NCBI RefSeq assembly: GCF_937870815.1
Contig: NZ_CALMZS010000185.1
Location: 1-62,791, forward strand
Direction of reading: 5' to 3'
Length of the DNA: 62,791 bases
Source: an uncultured Brevundimonas sp.
GTDB lineage: Bacteria > Pseudomonadota > Alphaproteobacteria > Caulobacterales > Caulobacteraceae
Below the pieces are notes generated by a model, which saw only the letters and a list, made by a program, of their open reading frames with translations, was not told where the DNA came from and made no database searches. The position numbers were made by a program, and so were the translations under genes. Of the stretch, positions 18,323-26,377 are shown one piece after another; within the stretch, counting starts at the first letter, position 1, and every line of letters begins with the position of its first letter.

Positions 18323-19786
18323 CTAGAAGGGATAGATCACCGGCTTTTCGACGAGGCTGATCCACTGGGCCTGGGTGAACTCGTCGATGCTCGCGGGTCC
18401 GCCGAAACGCCCGCCGCTTCCCGACGCGCCCATGCCGCCGAAGGGCACCTGGGGCTCGCAGTTGATCGGCTGGTCGTTGATGTGGACCATGCCCGTCTTC
18501 AAACGCTTGGCCAGCGCCAGCCCGCGGGCCGCCGACGCGGTGTGGATCGACGCGGCCAGGCCGTAGTCGCTGCCGTTGGCCAGGGCGATGGCCTCGTCCT
18601 CGGTGTCGAAGACGGTGATCGGCGCCACCGGCCCGAAAATCTCCGACTGGAAGGCCGACATCTCCGGCGTGACGCCCTTGAGCACCGTGGGCTGATAGAA
18701 ACGGCCTTCGTGGACGCCGCCGGCGAGGACCTCGGCCCCGGCCTGGATCGAGGCGGTCACCACCTCATGAACCCGGGCGACCTGGCGGTCGTTGATCAGC
18801 GGACCGAGATGGCAAGGTCCAGCGTTGGGATCGCCGACATGGAGGGCGCCGGCGCGCGCGGCCAGTTTGGCGGCGTACTCATCGACCACGCTGCGATGCA
18901 CCAGATGACGACCGGCCGCCATGCAGACCTGGCCCTGATGCAGGAAGCTGCCCCAGGCCGCGCAACTGGCCGCGCCGTCCAAGTCTGCGTCCGGCAGGAC
19001 GATGTGGACGTTGTTCCCGCCCAGCTCCAAGGCGACCTTCTTCAGCATCCGGCCGCAGATCTCCGCGATCGAGCGGCCGACGGCTGTGGATCCGGTGAAG
19101 GAGATCATCGCCACATCGGGATGCCGGACCAGGGCGTCGCCCGTCTCGGCCCCGCCCGGCAACACATGCAGGACCCCGTCCGGCAGTCCGGCCTCCTCGA
19201 AGATTTCCGCGATCAGGACGCCGCCGGTGACCGCGCTCTGCAGGTCGGGCTTCAGCACCACGGCATTGCCCAGGGACAGGGCCGGGGCGACCGACCGCAT
19301 CGCCAGGAACAGCGGAAAATTCCAGGGCGCGATGACGCCGACCACGCCCAGCGGCACGCGATGCCAAAGGTTCGTCCGGCCCGGCACGGAGGATGGAAAC
19401 AGGCTGCCGTTGGGCAGCGCCGCGAGGGCGGCGGCCTGTTGCATCTGTTCGTAGGTGATCCCGACCTCATACTCGCCTTTCGGCGGGATCGAGCCGCACT
19501 CGCGCGTGTTCCACTGCACGAATTCCGCTGCGCGCCGCTTGAGCACCTCAGCCGCGTTCCGGATGATGGCGGCCCGCTGGTCGAAGGGCGTGGCGGCCCA
19601 GGCCTCCTGGGCTGAGCGCGCCGACGCCACCGCGGCGTCGATGTCCTTGGCGTCGGCGATGCCGATTTGGCCGAGGACCTCGCCGGTCGCCGGCTCGACG
19701 ACCTCGGCGACGCCGCCAGATCCCGCCGACCAGCCCTGGCTGAAGAATTTACCGGTCCAGGCGTCGGATTTGATAGGCGCGTTCAT
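18323..19786 (-). CDS. xylC: Benzaldehyde dehydrogenase
   Basis: A 487-residue NAD-dependent aldehyde dehydrogenase, the same length as TOL XylC. It oxidises benzaldehydes to benzoates. IAPWNFPLF, the Glu in ALELGGNN and the catalytic Cys in HQGQVCMAAGR are intact. The frame runs open far upstream into the neighbouring gene, but the ATG at 19786 (MNAPIKSD) has GGGAGA 8 nt upstream and overlaps the stop of the zinc dehydrogenase gene by 4 nt. It precedes xylM. Confidence 0.92.
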   Translation of the reverse strand: MNAPIKSDAWTGKFFSQGWSAGSGGVAEVVEPATGEVLGQIGIADAKDIDAAVASARSAQEAWAATPFDQRAAIIRNAAEVLKRRAAEFVQWNTRECGSIPPKGEYEVGITYEQMQQAAALAALPNGSLFPSSVPGRTNLWHRVPLGVVGVIAPWNFPLFLAMRSVAPALSLGNAVVLKPDLQSAVTGGVLIAEIFEEAGLPDGVLHVLPGGAETGDALVRHPDVAMISFTGSTAVGRSIAEICGRMLKKVALELGGNNVHIVLPDADLDGAASCAAWGSFLHQGQVCMAAGRHLVHRSVVDEYAAKLAARAGALHVGDPNAGPCHLGPLINDRQVARVHEVVTASIQAGAEVLAGGVHEGRFYQPTVLKGVTPEMSAFQSEIFGPVAPITVFDTEDEAIALANGSDYGLAASIHTASAARGLALAKRLKTGMVHINDQPINCEPQVPFGGMGASGSGGRFGGPASIDEFTQAQWISLVEKPVIYPF

Positions 19787-20868
19787 GGACGTATCTCCCG
19801 TTCTAGATTTTTGGCGGGCGTTGTGCCTGCGGGCCCGTTGGGTTCGAAGATGATCTTGAGGGCCTCGCCGCGCAGGGCCGCATCGAAGCCCTCGAGGGCG
19901 TCCGAGAGCGGCAGCCGATGGCTGACGAGGGGCAGAAGATCGACATGGCCGTCGATCAGCAGCCGGGTGGCCGTTTCCCAGGAGCTGAACAGCCGCCGGC
20001 CATGGAGGCTCCGGACGACGAGGCCCTTGAAGAGCCACCGTTCGAGATTGACGGGAACCGGTTCGGAAGGCACCCCCAGCAGGCGCAATTCGCCGCCGTG
20101 GGTGATCAGGGGCTCGAGCGCGTCGATCGAGCCGGCCTGGGCCGAATAGTCGATCGCGACATCCATCCCGCGGCCGCGCGTCAGTTGGGCCACCGCATCC
20201 GCGGCCGCGCCCTTCGAGACATCGACGGTGACATCCGCCCCCATGGTCTCGGCGGCCCGCAAACGCAGCGGATTGATATCCAGCGCGACGATGCGATTGG
20301 CGCCCAGGGCCTTGGCGGCGGCGACATTCATCAGGCCGATTGGTCCGCAGCCGCTGATGAGGACGTTGAGCCCCGACACGCCGCTGCCCTCCTGGCTGGC
20401 GTGGACGGCGATGCCGAACGGCTCCATCATCGCCGCCTGGAGCGGACCGATGTCGCCCGGCACCGGGAACAGCACCTGCTCGGGCAACATCACATGGGAC
20501 GCGAAGCCGCCGTCGAAATCCACCCCCGGATAACGGGTATTGGGGCAGACGTGACTCCAGCCCCGATTGCAGGTGTAGCAACGGCCGCAGGGCAGATGGC
20601 TCTCGACGCTGACGCGATCGCCGACCGCCACGCGGGTGACGCCGGGACCGATCGCCTCGACCACGCCGCTGATCTCGTGTCCGAGGACCGTGGGCAGCGC
20701 CATGCGGTGCGCGAAGCCGCCCCATTTGTAGATCAGCAGGTCGGTGCCGCAGATGCCGGCCGCCTCGACCCGCAGGCGCACGTTCGAGCCGGTCGGCTTG
20801 CCGAGCGCCACGACGTCCTGGACGGCGATTCCGCCCCGCACCGGTTCGGTCTTGCAGATGGCTAGCAT
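19783..20868 (-). CDS. Zinc-dependent medium-chain alcohol dehydrogenase
   Basis: A 361-residue dehydrogenase related to threonine 3-dehydrogenase and sorbitol dehydrogenase. Catalytic zinc residues lie in AGICGTDLLIY and LGHEISGVV, the structural zinc site is CGRCYTCNRGWSHVC, and the nucleotide motif is SGCGPIGLMN. It is a different subfamily from the adjacent XylB. It sits between the dioxygenase beta subunit and xylC, overlapping xylC by 4 nt. The cluster lacks an XylL/BenD short-chain dehydrogenase, so this enzyme might oxidise the dioxygenase diol product; an alcohol step of the upper pathway is the alternative. This is inference from position only. Confidence 0.8.
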   Translation of the reverse strand: MLAICKTEPVRGGIAVQDVVALGKPTGSNVRLRVEAAGICGTDLLIYKWGGFAHRMALPTVLGHEISGVVEAIGPGVTRVAVGDRVSVESHLPCGRCYTCNRGWSHVCPNTRYPGVDFDGGFASHVMLPEQVLFPVPGDIGPLQAAMMEPFGIAVHASQEGSGVSGLNVLISGCGPIGLMNVAAAKALGANRIVALDINPLRLRAAETMGADVTVDVSKGAAADAVAQLTRGRGMDVAIDYSAQAGSIDALEPLITHGGELRLLGVPSEPVPVNLERWLFKGLVVRSLHGRRLFSSWETATRLLIDGHVDLLPLVSHRLPLSDALEGFDAALRGEALKIIFEPNGPAGTTPAKNLEREIRP

Positions 20869-20899
20869 GACGGCATCTTTCGACTTGGGGTGGGAATGG

Positions 20900-21391
20900 T
20901 CATATCGAATAAATGTCCATCACCGTGGGGATGATATCGTTCATCACCACGGTCTTCTTCTTTTTGATCTTGAGTTCGTCTTCGACCTGGATGAGCAGAT
21001 ATTCGGATCGACCGAAGAAATGATTCAGGACGCCGCCACGATTGCTGTGGACGACCCAGGCGGTCTTCACGGTGATTCCCGTCTCACCGTGGTCGACCAG
21101 GACGTTCGAGGTAATGTGACAGGTGCGCGGCAGGGGCATCGAGGCGGCCGACCGTTCCGTTCTCAGACGAAACACGCGATCCTCGAGGCCGCTTCGGGCC
21201 GAATAGTACATCAGGGACATTTCCCCCTGGGGATCGGTCGTCAGGACGTGCTCGGAATCCCAGGCCGGGACCCAGTATTCGACGTCCTCGGTGAACAGGC
21301 CGAGCCAGGCGTCCCAGTCCTTGTCGTCCAGAGCCTGGGCCTCGCGCGCGATGAGGTCCTGAACGGCGTGGCGAAGAGTCTCATCGGCCAT
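20900..21391 (-). CDS. Aromatic ring-hydroxylating dioxygenase beta subunit (XylY/BenB-like)
   Basis: A 163-residue small subunit of a Rieske non-haem iron dioxygenase (NTF2-like fold). The N-terminal ALDDKDWDAWLGLFTEDVEYWVP segment is typical of BenB/XylY. Beta subunits are structural partners of the alpha subunit in an alpha3beta3 hexamer. The ATG at 21391 overlaps the alpha stop codon by one base (TGATG); a GTG one codon earlier is possible. The C-terminus is Lys-rich (KIKKKKT) then hydrophobic. Confidence 0.88.
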   Translation of the reverse strand: MADETLRHAVQDLIAREAQALDDKDWDAWLGLFTEDVEYWVPAWDSEHVLTTDPQGEMSLMYYSARSGLEDRVFRLRTERSAASMPLPRTCHITSNVLVDHGETGITVKTAWVVHSNRGGVLNHFFGRSEYLLIQVEDELKIKKKKTVVMNDIIPTVMDIYSI

Positions 21392-22716
21392 CACGCACCC
21401 TCCGCTTCATCGGCCATCAGCTGGGCCCAGCGGGCGTGTTGCGCGATGAAGATGCCCTCGTCCTCGATCTTCATTCCGCTCCTGCCCGGCGAGATGCCAA
21501 GGGCCGTCGCCAGGGCGTCCGGCCCGTCGATCTCGTGGGCCGCGCCGCGGGACATCTCGCTCCAGCGCACCGCGGTGTGGGCGTTGCAGCCCTTCTGGGA
21601 TTCGCCGAACTCGGTGAGATCGTCGGGCGTCGCCATGCCGCTGGCGTTGAAGAAGTCCTCGTACTGCCGAATCCGGTGCGCGCGGGCGGCGGGCGCCTCC
21701 CCGACCGGGGCGAAACAGTAGATGGTGACCTCGGTCCTGCAGACCGACAGGGGCCGGAAGGTCCGGATCTGACTGCTCGTCTGATCCATCAGGAACACAT
21801 TGGGATAGATGAGCAGGTTGCGCAGCCGCCCGACGGCCCACTCCGCCCTCTCCTCGCCCATCCGCGCCTTGAGTTCCTCCCGGACCGGATAGAGGGGCCG
21901 ATCCTGAGGGTTGGTCCAGTCGGACCAGATGATCGTATGGCCGTTGTTGAGATCGTAGAAACCGCCGCGAGCGTTCGGCAGGTCGCCGACGTTCATCGCC
22001 CTGGTCTTCTGGCCGACGCTCTTGGAGGCGGCGCGGTTCTGCAGGGTCTCGACATAGTTGGCGTGCACCGACGCCACATGATAGCCGTCCACGCCATTCT
22101 CGGCCTGCAGCTTCCAGTTGCCCTCATAGGTATAGGTCGAGTAGCCCTTGAGGACTTCGATGCCCTGCGGCGACTGGTCGACGATGATGTCGATGAAGGC
22201 CTTGCTGTCCGCGAGATAGTCCTCGAGCGGTTCGACCGCCTCGTTCAGGGACGCGAAAAGAAAGCCTCGGTAGCTCTCCAGGCGAAGCCGGCGCAGGCCG
22301 AGCTTGTCCTTGTCGAACCCTTCGGGATAGCCCCCGGCCGCCTCATTCATCGGAGCCATCAGACGGCCGTCGGCATTGAAGGCCCAGCCGTGGAACGGAC
22401 AGACGAAATTGGCCGTCGAGCCCTTGGAGGTGCGGCACAATGTGGCGCCGCGATGCGGGCAGATGTTGGCGAAGGCGTTCAGCTGGCCGGACTTGTTGCG
22501 GTTAATGATGACCGGCACCCGGCCGACCCAGGTCGTCAGAAAATCCTTGGGATTCGGAATCTGACTCTCGTGGGCGACATAGACCCAGACCTTCTCCCAG
22601 ATCTGCTTGAATTCGCGCTCGAAAAGTTCTGGATCCGAAAAAATTCGCCGATCGACGCGACGCGTACCCGACGCGTCGTGGTCGATGAAGTCGTCCTTCA
22701 TGCCGCCGTCATACAT
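21391..22716 (-). CDS. Aromatic ring-hydroxylating dioxygenase alpha subunit (XylX/BenA-like)
   Basis: A 441-residue catalytic subunit. The Rieske site is CPHRGATLC then CPFHGWAF (residues about 86-108). The mononuclear iron ligands include both His of DGYHVASVH, with a conserved Asp in YEDFFNASGMATPDDL. From memory it resembles toluate/benzoate 1,2-dioxygenase (XylX, BenA) closely, including IYCFAPVGE and VDQSPQGIEVLKG. It would convert benzoate or toluate to a cis-diol. The ATG at 22716 follows GGGAGAG. Classical XylX pairs with the reductase XylZ, which is absent here. Confidence 0.88.
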   Translation of the reverse strand: MYDGGMKDDFIDHDASGTRRVDRRIFSDPELFEREFKQIWEKVWVYVAHESQIPNPKDFLTTWVGRVPVIINRNKSGQLNAFANICPHRGATLCRTSKGSTANFVCPFHGWAFNADGRLMAPMNEAAGGYPEGFDKDKLGLRRLRLESYRGFLFASLNEAVEPLEDYLADSKAFIDIIVDQSPQGIEVLKGYSTYTYEGNWKLQAENGVDGYHVASVHANYVETLQNRAASKSVGQKTRAMNVGDLPNARGGFYDLNNGHTIIWSDWTNPQDRPLYPVREELKARMGEERAEWAVGRLRNLLIYPNVFLMDQTSSQIRTFRPLSVCRTEVTIYCFAPVGEAPAARAHRIRQYEDFFNASGMATPDDLTEFGESQKGCNAHTAVRWSEMSRGAAHEIDGPDALATALGISPGRSGMKIEDEGIFIAQHARWAQLMADEAEGA

Positions 22717-22759
22717 TCAAGCTCTCCCACATCTCTCGAGATTCTTGTTCTGATCTCGC

Positions 22760-23110
22760 TCAATCCAGCGCCGCGAAGACCTGTCCGTCGCGAATCTCGA
22801 CCGCATAGGTCGCGATCGCGATGCTGCAGGGATATTTGCAGGGACGCCCCGAGCGGATATCGAAAGATCCGCCGTGAAAAGGACATTCGATGGTGCCGTC
22901 GGGAAGAACCTCGCCATCGGACAGCGAGGCCTCTCCGTGGGTGCAAGTATCCGCGGTTACGAAATACTCGCCGTCCAGATTATACACGGCGAGCGGTTCA
23001 CGCCCCGGCACATTGACCTGGACCACACAGTCGGGGTCGACGGCATCGACGGCGATGAGCGGCGAGAAAACGTCGGCGTCACCTCTCTCAATTTTCAGTA
23101 ACGTATTCAT
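22760..23110 (-). CDS. Rieske-type 2Fe-2S ferredoxin
   Basis: A 116-residue ferredoxin with the Rieske ligands CTHGEASL and CPFHGGSFD (residues about 61-82). It belongs to the BphA3/TodB/NahAb type that shuttles electrons from an FAD reductase to a dioxygenase. It is encoded 43 bp upstream of the alpha subunit gene and is very likely its electron donor. XylX/BenA-type oxygenases normally receive electrons from an XylZ/BenC reductase without a separate ferredoxin, so this pairing is unusual. Confidence 0.88.
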   Translation of the reverse strand: MNTLLKIERGDADVFSPLIAVDAVDPDCVVQVNVPGREPLAVYNLDGEYFVTADTCTHGEASLSDGEVLPDGTIECPFHGGSFDIRSGRPCKYPCSIAIATYAVEIRDGQVFAALD

Positions 23111-23146
23111 CTTCAGGTGGCCCCAGGAATAACACTGTACCTATAT

Positions 23147-24094
23147 TTAAGTTGTATAGGCGGTCTGGAAGGACTCGATCATCTCTCCGGTGTGGTAGAA
23201 TACGCCGCGGGGGATGTTCTCTTCCGTCCAGGTGATGACCGGCATGTCGGGCTGCGCCAGATAGCCGAGCCCGGCGAAGGTCTCGTTCCGGTTGCCCGAG
23301 GGGTCGAAGAAATAGATCGTCTCGCCGCGCGTGATCCCATGCCTGGTCGGCGTGATTTCGAGGCGGACCTTGTTGCGGGCCAGGATATCGCCCGCGACCA
23401 GTATGTCCTTCCAGTCGTCCAGGAAGTACGACAGGTGGTGGAAGCCGTTGGACGGACCGCCGAGGATCGCGATGTCGTGCGGCTTCGTCGCCCGGAACAT
23501 GAAGGCGCCGGCCATGATTCCGTATTCCGGCCCGACCATCAGCCGCTCGCTGAGATGGAACTCGAGCGTCTTGGTCAGGAATTCATAACCCTCCTGGACC
23601 CGATTGACGCCGGCCTCGGGATTGACCTCGCCGATCAGCGCGACATGGTCCAGCCAGTGGACGGCGATACCGGTCTTGCCTTCCGGCCAGGGCTCGGGAT
23701 TCACCGATCCGGTATCGGTTCCGACCTGAACCTTCTGCGCGAACAGCACCATGGTGTGGTCGGTGGGCAGCTTGAAACGAATGGCGCGCCCGCAGAACGG
23801 GATGTCGCCTTCCTCGACCTCTTCGACCGACCGCCCCGTCGCCCGAATCCGTTCGGCGAGTCGGTCCAGATCGCTGTCGTGTTCGACCTTGTAGGCCAGG
23901 TATTCCAGGCCCGGACGGTCGGACAGGCTGAGGATCAGGGAGTATTTGTCCCACTCGTCCCAGCATTTCAGATAGGCCGTGCCATCCCCGTCCTGATGGG
24001 TCACGGTCAGGCCGAGCACCCGAGTGTAGTGATCCAGCGCCGCCGGCATATCCATGACACGCATATTCACGTGTCCGATCCGCATGATACCCAT
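23147..24094 (-). CDS. xylE: Catechol 2,3-dioxygenase
   Basis: A 315-residue extradiol dioxygenase of the XylE type with two vicinal-oxygen-chelate domains. The iron ligands are the His of HWLDHVAL (near 151), the His of GFHHLSYF (near 218) and the Glu of PSGNRNETF (near 269). It opens catechols to 2-hydroxymuconic semialdehydes. The start MGIMRIGHV lines up with XylE, and GGGAAGG precedes the ATG. It lies immediately downstream of the xylT ferredoxin gene, which reactivates XylE in the family. Confidence 0.94.
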   Translation of the reverse strand: MGIMRIGHVNMRVMDMPAALDHYTRVLGLTVTHQDGDGTAYLKCWDEWDKYSLILSLSDRPGLEYLAYKVEHDSDLDRLAERIRATGRSVEEVEEGDIPFCGRAIRFKLPTDHTMVLFAQKVQVGTDTGSVNPEPWPEGKTGIAVHWLDHVALIGEVNPEAGVNRVQEGYEFLTKTLEFHLSERLMVGPEYGIMAGAFMFRATKPHDIAILGGPSNGFHHLSYFLDDWKDILVAGDILARNKVRLEITPTRHGITRGETIYFFDPSGNRNETFAGLGYLAQPDMPVITWTEENIPRGVFYHTGEMIESFQTAYTT

Positions 24095-24109
24095 CTGACC
24101 TTCCCTGTA

Positions 24110-24460
24110 TTAAGTTACCCGGGCGACTACCGTACCCGTGACATTCTTGCTCAACTTGCCCACGACCCTTATCCGGAGCTCCGACTCCGGAGCTATACAG
24201 CACGCCAGGACCCGCCCGCCTTGTTCCGCCTCTTCGCTGACGATGGCCCGGGTCATCGGGAACAACTTCTTCCAGCGTCCGGCCACGACCTCGACGACAC
24301 AGACGCCGCAGCCCCCGCGCGTGCACCCGACCGGAATGCCGCGCCGCCCGGTGCGGGCCATGGCGATGAGGACACTGTCGCTTTCGCGGCAGAAATAGGA
24401 CAGGTCGCTGTCCTCGACCCGGACCCGGTGGGCGGCGGCTTGGCCATGATCATCGGCCAT
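24110..24460 (-). CDS. xylT: 2Fe-2S ferredoxin that reactivates catechol 2,3-dioxygenase
   Basis: A 116-residue plant-type ferredoxin of the XylT/DmpQ family. The cluster ligands are in GCTRGGCGVC, with a fourth Cys in LACCIAPE. XylT re-reduces the active-site iron of XylE after oxidative inactivation. It lies directly upstream of xylE. The ATG at 24460 overlaps the 3' end of the hydrolase gene by 11 nt; a TTG at 24475 is in frame but less likely. Sequence identity to classical XylT looks modest, so the call also rests on position. Confidence 0.83.
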   Translation of the reverse strand: MADDHGQAAAHRVRVEDSDLSYFCRESDSVLIAMARTGRRGIPVGCTRGGCGVCVVEVVAGRWKKLFPMTRAIVSEEAEQGGRVLACCIAPESELRIRVVGKLSKNVTGTVVARVT

Positions 24461-25343
24461 GGGCCGCCACCGCAAGCGCCGGCGCTTGATTGGCGGCCTT
24501 AACCGTCATGGGACCGGCCTCATCGAGGAACTCCTCGACCAGTTTCGAGAACCGCGCGGCGTGCTCGATCTGCGTCCAGTGGCCACAGCGACCGAACACG
24601 TGGAGCTGCGAGTCCTCGATCAGATCGTGAAGCCGAAGGGATGTCGCCAGAGGGATGATACGGTCATCCCGGCCGTGCACGATCAGGGTCGGGTGAGGCA
24701 GGCCGGCGATATCCGCCTCCGCGCTGGCGAGGCTGTTCACCCACCTCTGCCGCGGGGCCGGGAACATGGATGAGAACGCTTCCTGTACGCCGGGCTGAAT
24801 GCTCGCCCGATAGCGCAGGGCCGCGAGTTCGTCGTTCACCAGTCCGCGGTCATAAGCGAAGAAGTCCATGACCTTGCGCATGTTGGCGATGGACGGCTCA
24901 TAGCCCCAGACCGCGTCGAGGCCTTCGGTGATTTCAAACTGCACGCCCACCGAACCCATCAGGACCAGACGCCGGATCCGATCCGGATGACGGATCGCCA
25001 GGGCCAGGGACAGGGCGCCGCCGAATGAATTTCCGACGATGTCGGCCTGTTCGATGTCCAACGCGTCCATCAGCGAGAGCAGCTGGTTCAGCCATGTCTC
25101 GAGATTGTAGACAATGCCCTCGGGTCTTTCGGTGAATCCGAATCCGACCATGTCGGGGGCGATGACCCGCCGCGAGCGGGACAGCACGGGCAATACCGGC
25201 CGCCAGTTCGCCCAGGCGCTGACCCCCGGCCCCGATCCGTGGATCAACAGCACCGGGTCGCCGATGCCTTCGTCGTGAAGATTGGTTCTAATCCCGCCGG
25301 CGACCACGTCGCGGCCGATCTCGCTGTTCGGGATCACCGACAT
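24450..25343 (-). CDS. xylF: 2-hydroxymuconic semialdehyde hydrolase
   Basis: A 297-residue alpha/beta hydrolase of the XylF/DmpD/BphD type. LIHGSGPGVSAWANW forms the oxyanion hole. The catalytic triad is Ser in GNSFGG, Asp in VHGRDDRI and His in GRCGHW. It cleaves the ring-fission product to 2-hydroxypenta-2,4-dienoate and a carboxylic acid, the branch used for ketones from 3-methylcatechol. The ATG at 25343 (MSVIPNSE) follows GGAAGGGA. It is the promoter-proximal gene of the long leftward operon. Confidence 0.9.
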   Translation of the reverse strand: MSVIPNSEIGRDVVAGGIRTNLHDEGIGDPVLLIHGSGPGVSAWANWRPVLPVLSRSRRVIAPDMVGFGFTERPEGIVYNLETWLNQLLSLMDALDIEQADIVGNSFGGALSLALAIRHPDRIRRLVLMGSVGVQFEITEGLDAVWGYEPSIANMRKVMDFFAYDRGLVNDELAALRYRASIQPGVQEAFSSMFPAPRQRWVNSLASAEADIAGLPHPTLIVHGRDDRIIPLATSLRLHDLIEDSQLHVFGRCGHWTQIEHAARFSKLVEEFLDEAGPMTVKAANQAPALAVAAHGR

Positions 25344-25587
25344 GCCGATTCCCTTCCATGAAGAGCCGACCATGACGCGGAGGCGCACGGCGCTTTCCGG
25401 GCAAGGGAAGTCATCGTCAGGCGGTCCACGGCGTCGCTCCCATTTTGATCCCGCCGGTGTTCCGGCTGTCGTTTATGGATCGATCCTTAATATCGTTATT
25501 TTTGTGGATCAACCAAAATTTGTCAAAACTGACATCAATGTTCCAGCAGGCCGTTTTTTTGGTATAGGGAGTTCGATAGGATGAATC
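25344..25587. promoter_or_regulatory. Divergent promoter/operator region of the catabolic operon and gntR
   Basis: A 244-bp region between the divergent xylF and gntR genes, with an AT-rich stretch at about 25480-25570 that stands out from its surroundings. It contains a perfect inverted repeat TGTCA-AAAC-TGACA (25521-25534) and a second pair TGG-N5-CCA (25505-25515), reminiscent of FadR-type GntR boxes. The main catabolic promoter must lie here. No -35/-10 pair is unambiguous. That GntR binds these repeats is inference. Confidence 0.55.
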
Positions 25588-26334
25588 ATGAGCGAGGTGA
25601 CGATGGCGTCGGCCGAGTTTGATATTTTTGACTCCGACGTTTCCTATGCACATGGAGGCAACGCGCAGGGAGGGGCGAAGACGGCCGTCGAGGGGGCCTA
25701 CAACCTGCTTCGCCGGCACATCATCAATGGCCGTTATCCACAGGGTTCCCGGCTGAAGCTTGAGTATCTCAAGTCGGCCTATGGCGTCAGCGGGAGCACC
25801 GTACGCGAAGCGTTGACGAGACTGATCGGCGACCGTCTCGTCATCTCCGAGGGACAGAAGGGTTTCAGCGTCGCGCCGATGTCGCTGGCGGATCTCGACG
25901 ATCTTACGATCGCCAGGACCACCCTTGAATGCGCCGCGATCCGGGACAGCATCGCCCATGGCGACGACGAATGGGAAGCGCGGCTGATCGCAGCCTTTCA
26001 TCGACTGACCAGGGCCGAAGAGCGCCTGCTGGTCGATCCTTCAGGCGCGTTCGACGATTGGGAGCAACGCAACAAGGCCTTCCACGAGGCCCTGCTCGCG
26101 GCCTCCTCGTCAAAATGGCTCGAGCGCCTCAGGGACATCCTCTTTCACAACTCCGAGCGCTACCGGCGACTTTCGGCGACCCAGGGTCCTCCGCCGGCCA
26201 GTGTCCACGCCGAGCATTTCGAAATCTTCGAGGCCGCCCTGGCGCGCGATGCGGACCGGGCCGTAAAGGCGCTTGAGGAACACCTGCAGCGCGCGCGCAA
26301 GGTCATCCACGACAACAGGCTGCTGCAGGCATGA
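25588..26334 (+). CDS. GntR-family (FadR/FCD-type) transcriptional regulator
   Basis: A 248-residue regulator. The winged helix-turn-helix spans about residues 35-100, with YNLLRRHIINGRYPQGSRLK and VSGSTVREALTRLIGDRLV. The C-terminal all-helical FCD effector domain follows, with EQRNKAFHEALL and EHFEIFEAALARD. FCD regulators typically repress catabolic operons and release DNA on binding organic acids. It is divergent from xylF, so it probably controls the main operon. It may be co-transcribed with the downstream FAD reductase gene. Confidence 0.87.
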   Translation: MSEVTMASAEFDIFDSDVSYAHGGNAQGGAKTAVEGAYNLLRRHIINGRYPQGSRLKLEYLKSAYGVSGSTVREALTRLIGDRLVISEGQKGFSVAPMSLADLDDLTIARTTLECAAIRDSIAHGDDEWEARLIAAFHRLTRAEERLLVDPSGAFDDWEQRNKAFHEALLAASSSKWLERLRDILFHNSERYRRLSATQGPPPASVHAEHFEIFEAALARDADRAVKALEEHLQRARKVIHDNRLLQA

Positions 26335-26377
26335 GGGCCGCCGCCGTACTGAATTTCGCGCTGGCCCGGCGGCTTCC

